Assembly: GCA_938008435.1 (NCBI GenBank)
Contig: CALLKK010000015.1
Coordinates: forward strand, 1 to 64,000
DNA length: 64,000 bases
Source: an uncultured Steroidobacter sp.
GTDB lineage: Bacteria; Pseudomonadota; Gammaproteobacteria; Steroidobacterales; Steroidobacteraceae
Reading direction: 5' to 3'
The notes under the pieces are model-generated. The model worked only from the letters and a program-made list of their open reading frames with translations. It did no database searches and had not been told where the DNA came from. The stretch's first letter is position 1; every line of letters starts with the position of its first letter. Shown piece after piece: positions 45,093-53,742 of this stretch. The position numbers were made by a program, and so were the translations under genes.

Positions 45093-46532
45093 ATGGAGTC
45101 CATGCTCGCCAATTTCCATATGCAGGTCGCCGCTGCGGAGATCTTCCTGGTCGCGGCGATCTGCGTCGTGCTGCTAGTAGACGTGTTCGTGAGCGATCGC
45201 ACGCGCTGGCTCACGTATGCGCTATCGCTCGCCACGCTCGTCGGCTGTGCCTGGATGACTCTCGAGTACGGCGTCGACGGGCGCGTTTCCGCGTTCGACG
45301 GGATGTACGTGGCCGATCCGATGGGCGACTTGCTCAAGCTGTTCTCGTACGCAACGGTGGCGGTCGCGTTCCTGTACTCGCGCGATTACTTGCAGCGGCG
45401 CGGCTTGTTCAAGGGCGAGTACTTCATCCTGGCTCTGGTGGCGCTGCTCGGCATCATGGTGATGGTGTCGGCCGGCAGCCTCCTGACGGTGTATCTCGGC
45501 ATCGAGCTGCTCTCGCTGGCCTTGTACGCGATGGTGGCGTTCGACCGCGACTCGGGTGTTGCCGCCGAATCGGCGATGAAGTACTTCGTGCTCGGCGCGA
45601 TCGCCTCGGGCATGCTGCTGTACGGCTTCTCGATCCTCTATGGCATCGCCGGAACGCTGCAGCTCGATGAGCTCGCCGTGGAGCTGCGTGGCGTCGAGTC
45701 GCACATTGGGCTCGTGTTCGCGCTCGTCTTCATCATCGCCGGCGTGGCGTTCAAGTTCGGCGCTGTACCGTTCCACATGTGGGTGCCGGACGTCTATCAC
45801 GGCTCGCCGACGCCGGTGACGCTGTTCATCGGTGCCGCGCCGAAGATCGCGTCGTTCGTGCTGGCCGTGCGCGTGCTCGCCGAAGGCCTCGAGGCGATGG
45901 TGGCGAGCTGGCAGGACATGCTGATCGTGATCTCGGTGCTGTCGATGGCGATCGGCAACGTCGTGGCGATCGCACAGACGAATCTCAAGCGCATGCTGGC
46001 GTATTCGACGATCTCGCACGTCGGCTTCATCCTGCTCGGCATCCTGGCCGGAACGAACGACGGCTATCGCGCGGCGATGTACTACACCTTCGCCTACGTG
46101 ATCATGAGCGTCGGCTCCTTCGGCATGATCCTGCTGCTCGCGCGCGAGGGCTTCGAAGCCGACCGCATTGACGACTTCCGGGGCCTCAATCGCAAGAGCC
46201 CCTGGTTCGCGGCCGTGATGCTCATGCTCATGTTCAGCACGGCCGGCGTGCCGCCGTTCCTCGGTTTCTGGGCCAAGGTCGAGGTCATCGCCGCGGTGCT
46301 CAACGTGGGGCTGACCTGGCTCGGTGCCGTGGCGGTGCTGTTCTCGGTGATCGGCGCGTTCTACTACCTGCGTGTCGTGAAGGTCATGTACTTCGATGAG
46401 CCGACCGACACGACGGAGATCCGGGCGGGCGGAACTCTGCGCGCGGTGCTCAGTCTGAACGGCTTGGCCGTGCTGGCGCTTGGCATCGCGCCGTCGGCGC
46501 TGATCGAGCTTTGTGCCCGGGCGTTGCCGTAG
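45093..46532 (+). CDS. nuoN: NuoN, complex I subunit N (antiporter-like)
   Basis: The 479-residue antiporter-like subunit contains VYLGIELLSLALYAMVAF (Glu), FIIAGVAFKFGAVPFHMWVPDVYHGSPTPVTLFIGAAPKIASF (Lys) and RMLAYSTISHVGFILLG. It is the last subunit gene of the operon and completes all 14 nuo genes in the standard order with no inserted genes. The start is 9 bp after nuoM. A terminator-like hairpin follows within 10 bp of its stop. Confidence 0.98.
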   Translation: MESMLANFHMQVAAAEIFLVAAICVVLLVDVFVSDRTRWLTYALSLATLVGCAWMTLEYGVDGRVSAFDGMYVADPMGDLLKLFSYATVAVAFLYSRDYLQRRGLFKGEYFILALVALLGIMVMVSAGSLLTVYLGIELLSLALYAMVAFDRDSGVAAESAMKYFVLGAIASGMLLYGFSILYGIAGTLQLDELAVELRGVESHIGLVFALVFIIAGVAFKFGAVPFHMWVPDVYHGSPTPVTLFIGAAPKIASFVLAVRVLAEGLEAMVASWQDMLIVISVLSMAIGNVVAIAQTNLKRMLAYSTISHVGFILLGILAGTNDGYRAAMYYTFAYVIMSVGSFGMILLLAREGFEADRIDDFRGLNRKSPWFAAVMLMLMFSTAGVPPFLGFWAKVEVIAAVLNVGLTWLGAVAVLFSVIGAFYYLRVVKVMYFDEPTDTTEIRAGGTLRAVLSLNGLAVLALGIAPSALIELCARALP

Positions 46533-46539
46533 CCGGGCA

Positions 46540-46580
46540 GGGGCGAAAGTCCGGGAAACGCAGGTGTCGGACTTTCCCCC
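46540..46580 (+). terminator. Stem-loop at the end of the nuo operon
   Basis: GAAAGTCCG (46545-46553) pairs with CGGACTTTC (46568-46576). GGGG/CCCC (46540-46543 with 46577-46580) extends the stem past one bulged base. The stem is long and GC-rich but lacks a U-run. It is probably the 3' boundary or processing site of the nuo transcript. Confidence 0.55.
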
Positions 46581-46592
46581 GCAAATCCTTCC

Positions 46593-46621
46593 TTGAATTC
46601 CTGCGTCGCGGACCTTACAAT
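46593..46621 (+). promoter_or_regulatory. Predicted promoter of tRNA-fMet / rimP-nusA operon
   Basis: TTGAAT (46593-46598) and TACAAT (46616-46621) have a 17-bp spacer. A GC-rich discriminator (CCGCGCCC) follows, the type found at stringently controlled stable-RNA promoters. The tRNA begins 14 bp after the -10. Confidence 0.8.
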
Positions 46622-46634
46622 CCGCGCCCTCTGT

Positions 46635-46711
46635 TGCGGGGTGGAGCAGTCTGGCAGCTCGTCGGGCTCATAACCCGAAGGTCGCAGGTTCAAATCCTGC
46701 CCCCGCTACCA
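46635..46711 (+). tRNA. Initiator tRNA-fMet (anticodon CAT)
   Basis: The 77-nt tRNA carries anticodon CAT at 46669-46671 and an encoded CCA. Initiator features are visible: three consecutive G:C pairs in the anticodon stem (GGG, loop CTCATAA, CCC), A11:T24 in the D stem, and no Watson-Crick pair at 1:72. Here positions 1 and 72 are both T (E. coli has C and A). It lies directly before rimP-nusA-infB, the same context as E. coli metY. Initiator tRNA and IF2 are thus made from one locus. Confidence 0.96.
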
Positions 46712-46727
46712 AGCTTTTTGCTTGCAG

Positions 46728-46749
46728 AAAGGCCCTGAGGGGCCTTTTT
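46728..46749 (+). terminator. Intrinsic terminator after tRNA-fMet
   Basis: AAAGGCCC (46728-46735) pairs with GGGCCTTT (46740-46747) around TGAG and ends in TTTTT. It should end most tRNA transcripts. Readthrough would supply rimP-nusA-infB. Confidence 0.9.
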
Positions 46750-46798
46750 GGTTTCAGAGGCGGTTGAAAGTGCGTTCGACAGCCTGATTTGGACGGAT

Positions 46799-46828
46799 GC
46801 CGGATGAGGTGCCAGGGCCGCATCCGGC
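46799..46828 (+). other. Hairpin between two terminators upstream of rimP
   Basis: GCCGGATG (46799-46806) pairs perfectly with CATCCGGC (46821-46828) around a 14-nt loop. It lies between the tRNA terminator and a second terminator just before rimP. It may take part in readthrough control. Confidence 0.55.
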
Positions 46829-46848
46829 TTGATGGAAGGGACAGCGAC

Positions 46849-46873
46849 AAAATGGGCCTTGGGCCCATTTTTT
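46849..46873 (+). terminator. Second intrinsic terminator, just upstream of rimP
   Basis: AAAATGGGCC (46849-46858) pairs with GGCCCATTTT (46862-46871) around a 3-nt loop and is followed by further T residues to 46873. It ends 46 nt before the rimP ATG. No clear promoter lies between it and rimP, so expression of rimP-nusA-infB would depend on passing this site. E. coli has a comparable terminator-containing leader. Confidence 0.82.
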
Positions 46874-46919
46874 GTTTCTGCGGTTGGCGAAACACAAGCT
46901 TTAGAGCGGGAGGTGAGCG

Positions 46920-47366
46920 ATGCGAGACCAGCTGACAGAGCTGCTCGGCCCGCTCGTGTCCGCGCTCGGCTACGAGCTGTGGGAGCTCGAGTACATCCAG
47001 CGCAGGGGGGCCACCCTGCTGCGGCTGTATATTGACTCCCCGGACGGAATCACCCTCGATGACTGCGAGCGCGTCAGCCACGCCGTGAGCGAGCGCCTCG
47101 ACCACGTGGATCCGATCCCCGGTCAGTACACCCTTGAGGTGTCATCTCCCGGTCTGGACCGAGTACTGCGCACGCCGGCGCACTTCGAGCGCTTTGCGGG
47201 CGAGCGGGTCCGGGTCGAAATGACGCAGCCGATCGAGGGGCGCAAGCGCTTCCTGGGGCAATTGCTCGGGGCGAGCGATCGAGAGATCACCCTGGCCGTC
47301 GACGGCATTCGGGTGACCTTGCCGATCGATCAGATACACAAGGCGCGGCTTGCGCCATATATGTAG
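46920..47366 (+). CDS. rimP: RimP, 30S ribosome maturation factor
   Basis: The 148-residue protein matches RimP: LGPLVSALGYELWELEYIQRRGATLLRLYIDSPDGITLDDCERVSHAVSERLD, then YTLEVSSPGLDRVLRTPAHFERFAGERV. It is needed for the late assembly of the small subunit, near S12. GGGAGGT lies 5-6 nt before the ATG. It opens rimP-nusA-infB-rbfA-truB-rpsO-pnp, all translation or RNA-handling genes, and nusA follows after 26 bp. Confidence 0.97.
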   Translation: MRDQLTELLGPLVSALGYELWELEYIQRRGATLLRLYIDSPDGITLDDCERVSHAVSERLDHVDPIPGQYTLEVSSPGLDRVLRTPAHFERFAGERVRVEMTQPIEGRKRFLGQLLGASDREITLAVDGIRVTLPIDQIHKARLAPYM

Positions 47367-47392
47367 ATGGAGCTCGAAGCGGAGTTCGCACG

Positions 47393-48901
<1,509 letters not shown>

Positions 48902-49043
48902 ACCTGCGGCCGAGGTCGATGCTTAGAGTGACGATGACGGATAGACGAACGGTTCGAGAACCCGCGCGCGAGATCTGTAAGCTGCTGTTCCCGACGGATG
49001 GCGGAGGGTCGTGGGTGTCCGGGCGGAACGCGGAGGGCGGTTC

Positions 49044-51689
49044 ATGGCGGATGTGACGGTTAGCCAATTTGCCGAAGTGCTGAAAGTGCCGGTCGAGCGC
49101 TTGCTGTCGCAGCTCGACGAGGCGGGCATCCGAGTCTCGGGCGCGGACGATACGATCAGCGACGAAGCCAAGATGGAGTTGCTGACGTTCCTGCGCCGTG
49201 CCCACGGCCGCGGCGACGATGCGGCGCCCCGTAAGATCACGCTGAAGCGCAAGTCGCAAGGCGAGATCAAGGTCGCTTCTGCGCAGGGCCGGGCGCGTAC
49301 GGTCAACGTCGAGGTCCGCCGCAAGAAGACCTACCTCAACCGCAGCGTGCTCGAAGAGCAGGCACGCGTGCAGCAGGAGGAGGCCGAGAAGCAGAAGCAG
49401 CAGGAGCTCGAGAAGCAGAAGCAAGCGGCGGAGGCGCCGCGGCCTGCCGAGCCCGAGAAGCCGACGCAGGAGCTACAGACCCAGGAAGCGTCGCAGCCCG
49501 TTCACGAAGACCCGCAGGCAGCCGAAGAGCGCCTGAAGGCCGAGCGCGAGCGCCTCGAGGCGCAGGCGCGCGAAGAAGAGCGCCGTCGCCGCGAGCAGGA
49601 AGAGGCCGAGCTGCAGCGTCGCGCCGAGGAAGAAGCGCGTCGACTCGCCGAGGAAAGCGCCCGCTTGATGCGCGAAGCGCGCGAGCGCAGCGAGGCCGAG
49701 CTGCGCAAGGCTGCGCTCGAAGCAGCGCAGGCCGCAGCTGCTGCCGCGGCCGCGGAAACGACTCGCTCACAAGATCGGCATCGCGATCGCCCGGGTGCGC
49801 CCCGTCGCGAGGAGCTGCACGTCTCGAGCGATGCGAGCGCCCGCTTCAAGAAGAAGAAGCAGAACCAGGCGAAGTCGCGCCGGCCGGTGCAGCTCAATGT
49901 GGCCACGCAGCACGGCTTCGAACGCCCGGCGCAACCGGTCAAGCACGAAGTGCACATCGGCGAGACGATCACCGTCGGCGAGCTCGCGCAGCGCATGGCC
50001 GTCAAGGCCAACGAAGTCATCAAAGTCATGATGAACATGGGCGTGATGGCGACCATCAATCAGCCCATCGATCAGGACACCGCGGTGCTCGTGGTCGAGG
50101 AGCTGGGCCATACGCCGGTGCTCGTGCGCGAGAGCGCGATCGAAGACGATCTGCAGGCGACCGATGCCTCCTACGAGCTCGCGCCGCGTCCGCCGGTCGT
50201 GACGGTGATGGGTCACGTCGACCACGGCAAGACCTCGCTGCTCGACTACATCCGTCGCACGAAGGTGGCGGCAGGCGAGGCGGGCGGCATTACGCAGCAC
50301 ATCGGTGCGTATCACGTGACCACGCCGAAGGGTGTCATCACATTCCTCGATACGCCGGGTCACGCGGCGTTCACCGCGATGCGTGCGCGCGGCGCACAGG
50401 TTACCGACATCGTGGTGCTCGTCGTCGCAGCGGACGACGGCGTGATGCCGCAGACGATCGAGGCGATCCAGCACGCGCGTGCGGCGGAGGTGCCGATCGT
50501 CGTTGCGGTCAACAAGATCGACAAGGGCGAAGCCGATCCGGATCGCGTGCGCAACGAGCTCGCCAAGCACAACGTGCTGCCCGAGGACTGGGGCGGTGAT
50601 ACGCTGTTCGTGAACGTCTCGGCGCGCACGGGCCAAGGCATCGACGAGCTGCTCGATGCCATCCTGCTGCAAGCCGAAGTGCTCGAACTGAAGGCTGCGC
50701 ATGCAGGCCCGGCCGCAGGCGTCGTCATCGAGTCCTCGATGGAGAAGGGTCGCGGTGCGGTGGCCACGGTGCTCGTCAAGCGCGGTCGCCTGAAGCCAGG
50801 CGATCCGATCATTGCCGGTCAGGAATACGGCCGCGTGCGTGCGCTGTTCAACGAGTCGGGTCAGTCCGTGAGCGAGGCGGGTCCGTCGTTGCCTGTCGTC
50901 GTGTTGGGTCTGTCCGGCGTGCCGAATGCGGGCGATGAGCTACTCGTCGTCGAGAGCGAGCGCAAAGCGCGCGAAGTGGCGCTCTATCGCCAAGGCAAGT
51001 TCCGCGACACCAAGCTCGCCAAGCAGGGTCCGGCGAAGCTCGAAGACATGCTCTCGCAGCTGGGCGACGGCAAGGCGGCGACGGTCCAGATCGTGCTCAA
51101 GGCCGACGTGCAAGGCAGCGCCGAGGCGCTGCGCGATGCGCTGACGAAGTTGTCGACCGACGAGGTGGCCGTGAAGGTCATCGCGAGCGGTATTGGTGGC
51201 ATCACCGAGTCCGACGTGACGCTGGCGCAGGCCTCGAACGCGCGCATCATCGGCTTCAACGTGCGTGCCGACAGCGCCGCGCGCAGCATGATCAAGGAGT
51301 CGGGCGTCGACGTTCGCTACTACAGCATCATTTACGAAGCGATCGACGACGTGAAGCAACTGCTCTCCGGCATGCTTGCGCCGGAGGTCAAGGAGCAGAT
51401 CGTCGGCTTGGCCGAGGTGCGCGAGGTCTTCCGTTCGAGCAAGTTCGGTACGGTGGCCGGTTGTATCGTGGTGGACGGCTATGTCCGTCGCAACAATCCG
51501 ATCCGTGTGCTGCGCAACAACGTCGTCATCTTCGAAGGCGAGCTCGAATCGTTGCGCCGCTTCAAGGACGACGTCAACGAAGTGCGTGCGGGCACGGAGT
51601 GCGGTATCGGCGTGCGCAACTACAACGACGTGCGCGTCGGCGATCAGATCGAGTGCTATTCGCGCATCGAAGTCGCGCGTACGCTCTGA
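49044..51689 (+). CDS. infB: Translation initiation factor IF-2
   Basis: The 881-residue protein has an IF2-N domain (ADVTVSQFAEVLKVPVERLLSQLDEAGI). A long charged coiled-coil linker rich in Glu, Arg, Gln and Ala spans about residues 110-250. The GTPase domain has G1 GHVDHGKT at about 390-397, DTPGHAAF and NKID. Domains II, III and the fMet-tRNA-binding C2 end IECYSRIEVARTL. I chose ATG 49044, with GGAGGG upstream, over an in-frame GTG 33 bp earlier. IF2 places fMet-tRNA on the 30S subunit, and the initiator tRNA lies at the head of this gene cluster. Confidence 0.98.
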   Translation: MADVTVSQFAEVLKVPVERLLSQLDEAGIRVSGADDTISDEAKMELLTFLRRAHGRGDDAAPRKITLKRKSQGEIKVASAQGRARTVNVEVRRKKTYLNRSVLEEQARVQQEEAEKQKQQELEKQKQAAEAPRPAEPEKPTQELQTQEASQPVHEDPQAAEERLKAERERLEAQAREEERRRREQEEAELQRRAEEEARRLAEESARLMREARERSEAELRKAALEAAQAAAAAAAAETTRSQDRHRDRPGAPRREELHVSSDASARFKKKKQNQAKSRRPVQLNVATQHGFERPAQPVKHEVHIGETITVGELAQRMAVKANEVIKVMMNMGVMATINQPIDQDTAVLVVEELGHTPVLVRESAIEDDLQATDASYELAPRPPVVTVMGHVDHGKTSLLDYIRRTKVAAGEAGGITQHIGAYHVTTPKGVITFLDTPGHAAFTAMRARGAQVTDIVVLVVAADDGVMPQTIEAIQHARAAEVPIVVAVNKIDKGEADPDRVRNELAKHNVLPEDWGGDTLFVNVSARTGQGIDELLDAILLQAEVLELKAAHAGPAAGVVIESSMEKGRGAVATVLVKRGRLKPGDPIIAGQEYGRVRALFNESGQSVSEAGPSLPVVVLGLSGVPNAGDELLVVESERKAREVALYRQGKFRDTKLAKQGPAKLEDMLSQLGDGKAATVQIVLKADVQGSAEALRDALTKLSTDEVAVKVIASGIGGITESDVTLAQASNARIIGFNVRADSAARSMIKESGVDVRYYSIIYEAIDDVKQLLSGMLAPEVKEQIVGLAEVREVFRSSKFGTVAGCIVVDGYVRRNNPIRVLRNNVVIFEGELESLRRFKDDVNEVRAGTECGIGVRNYNDVRVGDQIECYSRIEVARTL

Positions 51690-51796
51690 AGCGACTCAGC
51701 GGCGGACGGTCGGGCGTGCATACGCTCGACCGCCGTCGAACTCGATTCCATGCGCGCCCGTTATGAACGGGTGCGTCCCGCAAAGCGAGTCTCAGC

Positions 51797-52186
51797 ATGC
51801 CATCGAAGTCTTATCCGCGTAGCCGCCGCGTCGGCCAGCAATTGCAGCGCGCCCTGAGCGAGCTCATGCGCCGTGAGCTGCGCGACCCGCGGCTCGGCAT
51901 GGTGACGCTGACGGAAGTGCGCATGTCGACGGATCTTGCCTACGCCACCGTCTACTATTCCGTGCTTGGCGCCGACGCGGCGACGGCGCAGTCGATCCTG
52001 GACGAAGCGGCGGACCGGCTGCGCGGCCCGGTGGGGCGCGCGCTCGGGCTGCGGCACGCACCGGAGTTGCGTTTCGTGAGGGACGAGCTCATCGAAGAAG
52101 GCGCACGCTTGACGGCTCTCATCAACGAAGCCGTCAAGAACGACGAGGAACGGCGCCGCACGCAAGACGACGAGCAAGACTCGTAA
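51797..52186 (+). CDS. rbfA: RbfA, 30S ribosome-binding factor A
   Basis: The 129-residue KH-fold protein matches RbfA: RSRRVGQQLQRALSELMRRELRDPRLGMVTLTEVRMSTDLAYATVYYSVLG, with LRHAPELRFVRDE toward the end. It assists 16S rRNA 5'-end processing and is a cold-shock protein in E. coli. The C-terminal tail is acidic. The 107-bp gap after infB contains a small hairpin (CCCGTT/AACGGG, 51757-51771). truB follows after 20 bp. Confidence 0.97.
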   Translation: MPSKSYPRSRRVGQQLQRALSELMRRELRDPRLGMVTLTEVRMSTDLAYATVYYSVLGADAATAQSILDEAADRLRGPVGRALGLRHAPELRFVRDELIEEGARLTALINEAVKNDEERRRTQDDEQDS

Positions 52187-52206
52187 GGACGAGCGCGAAC
52201 GCATCG

Positions 52207-53166
52207 ATGGCCAAGCCACGTCGTTTCAACCGCGACATCGACGGCATTTTGCTGCTCGACAAGCCGCTCGGGTTGTCCTCCAACGCCGCGCTGCAAGAGG
52301 CGCGCGCGCTGTTCGGCGCCAAGAAGGCAGGGCACGCAGGCAGTCTCGATCCGCTGGCCTCGGGCGTATTGCCCGTGTGCTTCGGGCAGGCGACCAAGGT
52401 ATGCGGTCGACTTCTCAACGCGGGCAAGTCCTACCGGGTGCGCGTGCGTTTGGGCGGCCGTACCGAAACCGGCGATCTCGAGTCTCCGGTCGTCGAGCGC
52501 GCCCCTGTGCCTGCGCTCGATGAAGCGCGCGTCGACGAAGTGCTGCGCTCGTTCGAGGGCGAGCAGTGGCAGATTCCGCCGATGCATTCGGCCGTCAAGC
52601 ACGAGGGCAAGCGCCTCTATGAGCTCGCGCGCCGCGGTGAGGTGGTGGAGCGCACGCCGCGCCGGATCGTATTGAAGGACCTGCGCCGCGTGGCGCTCGA
52701 GCCGGATGTGCTGGAATTCGACGTCCACTGCTCGAAGGGCACGTACATCCGCACGCTGGCTGCCGACGTGGCCGAGCGCCTCGGGACGCTGGGTTATGTG
52801 GAAGCGCTCCGGCGGCTGAGCGTGGACCCTTTCGGCGAATTTCCGACGTACACGCTCGAGCAGCTTGCCGCGTTGACCCCGGCCGAGCGCGACCGGCTCC
52901 TCTTGAGCGCCGATGTGGCGTTTCGGGACCTGCCGAGGGTCGACCTTACGGCAGAGGAGGAGCGCCGGCTGCTGCTCGGACAAGCGATCGAATGGCGCGG
53001 CGAGGGAGTTTTCGCCGGCCAGGCGCGGGCTTACGGCGGGTCCGACCGCTTTCTGGGCCTCGTGGAAGAGCACCCCGGGAATCGCCTCAAGCCCCTGCGA
53101 CTGTTCGTGGGGGGCGAGAGCACGCCGGCATTCGGGCGCGCGACTGCACGAGCTTCAGGGCCGTAA
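52207..53166 (+). CDS. truB: TruB, tRNA pseudouridine-55 synthase
   Basis: The 319-residue protein has the catalytic Asp48 in AGHAGSLDPLASGVLPV. The N-terminus DGILLLDKPLGLSSNAALQEA and the motif CSKGTYIRTLAADVAERLG are family marks. The C-terminal PUA domain lies at about 245-310. It makes the universal Psi55 in the T loop of tRNAs. It belongs to the rbfA-truB-rpsO block. Confidence 0.97.
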   Translation: MAKPRRFNRDIDGILLLDKPLGLSSNAALQEARALFGAKKAGHAGSLDPLASGVLPVCFGQATKVCGRLLNAGKSYRVRVRLGGRTETGDLESPVVERAPVPALDEARVDEVLRSFEGEQWQIPPMHSAVKHEGKRLYELARRGEVVERTPRRIVLKDLRRVALEPDVLEFDVHCSKGTYIRTLAADVAERLGTLGYVEALRRLSVDPFGEFPTYTLEQLAALTPAERDRLLLSADVAFRDLPRVDLTAEEERRLLLGQAIEWRGEGVFAGQARAYGGSDRFLGLVEEHPGNRLKPLRLFVGGESTPAFGRATARASGP

Positions 53167-53180
53167 TCCCGCGGTTTTAC

Positions 53181-53208
53181 TTGAGATTATCGGCCGCGCG
53201 AGTACAAT
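53181..53208 (+). promoter_or_regulatory. Predicted rpsO promoter
   Basis: TTGAGA (53181-53186) and TACAAT (53203-53208) are 16 bp apart. The discriminator is GC-rich (GCGCGCC). The leader before rpsO would be about 63 nt, room for an S15 autoregulatory structure as in E. coli, although no specific fold was assigned. Confidence 0.7.
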
Positions 53209-53277
53209 GCGCGCCTCCTTAGAGAGGGCTATACATGAACCGGCTCGCGCCGCGAGCCGCATTGAGGATTGGGCAAG

Positions 53278-53547
53278 ATGGCATTGTCGACTGAGCAAAA
53301 GGGCGAGATCGTCGAGCAATTTCGGCGCAACAGCAAAGACACCGGGTCGCCGGAGGTACAGATTGCGCTGCTGTCCGCGCGGATCAACTCGCTTGGCGAG
53401 CACTTCAATACGCACAAGCGCGATCACGCTTCGCGCCGCGGCTTGCTCAAAATGGTCAATCAACGCCGCAAGCTCCTCGACTACCTGAAGAGCACCGCCC
53501 CCGAGCGCTACACGGACATCGTGTCCCGGTTAGGTCTGCGGCGCTGA
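53278..53547 (+). CDS. rpsO: 30S ribosomal protein S15
   Basis: The 89-residue protein has the standard length. ALSTEQKGEIVEQFRRNSKDTGSPEVQIALLSARINSLGEHFNTHKRDHASRRGLLKMVNQRRKLLDYL is the S15 core with the RNA-binding HxxDHxSRRGL element. It binds the 16S central domain and represses its own translation in E. coli. ATG 53278 is the normal start. A TTG three codons earlier is unlikely. pnp follows, as in most proteobacteria. Confidence 0.98.
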   Translation: MALSTEQKGEIVEQFRRNSKDTGSPEVQIALLSARINSLGEHFNTHKRDHASRRGLLKMVNQRRKLLDYLKSTAPERYTDIVSRLGLRR

Positions 53548-53711
53548 CACGTCGCTTAGCTCGTACCCGGTACAGATAAACGACCGAGCAACACAACTTC
53601 AGCCGCCCGGCAACTCCGATCCCGTCGTGATGGTTCTGCAGAAGAATCTCCACCGTACGGTCGTATCGAGGGGCCGTGGCGGCTTTCGCTTTCTATCAGC
53701 AGCAGCAATGA

Positions 53712-53729
53712 CCGGCGCGGTATCGCCGG
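53712..53729 (+). other. Hairpin directly upstream of pnp
   Basis: CCGGCG (53712-53717) pairs perfectly with CGCCGG (53724-53729) around a 6-nt loop, 13 nt before the pnp GTG. In E. coli the pnp leader has an RNase III-cut stem used for autoregulation. This one is shorter and its role is unproven. The rest of the 195-bp gap shows no strong promoter. Confidence 0.5.
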
Positions 53730-53742
53730 AGTAGGACACGTC

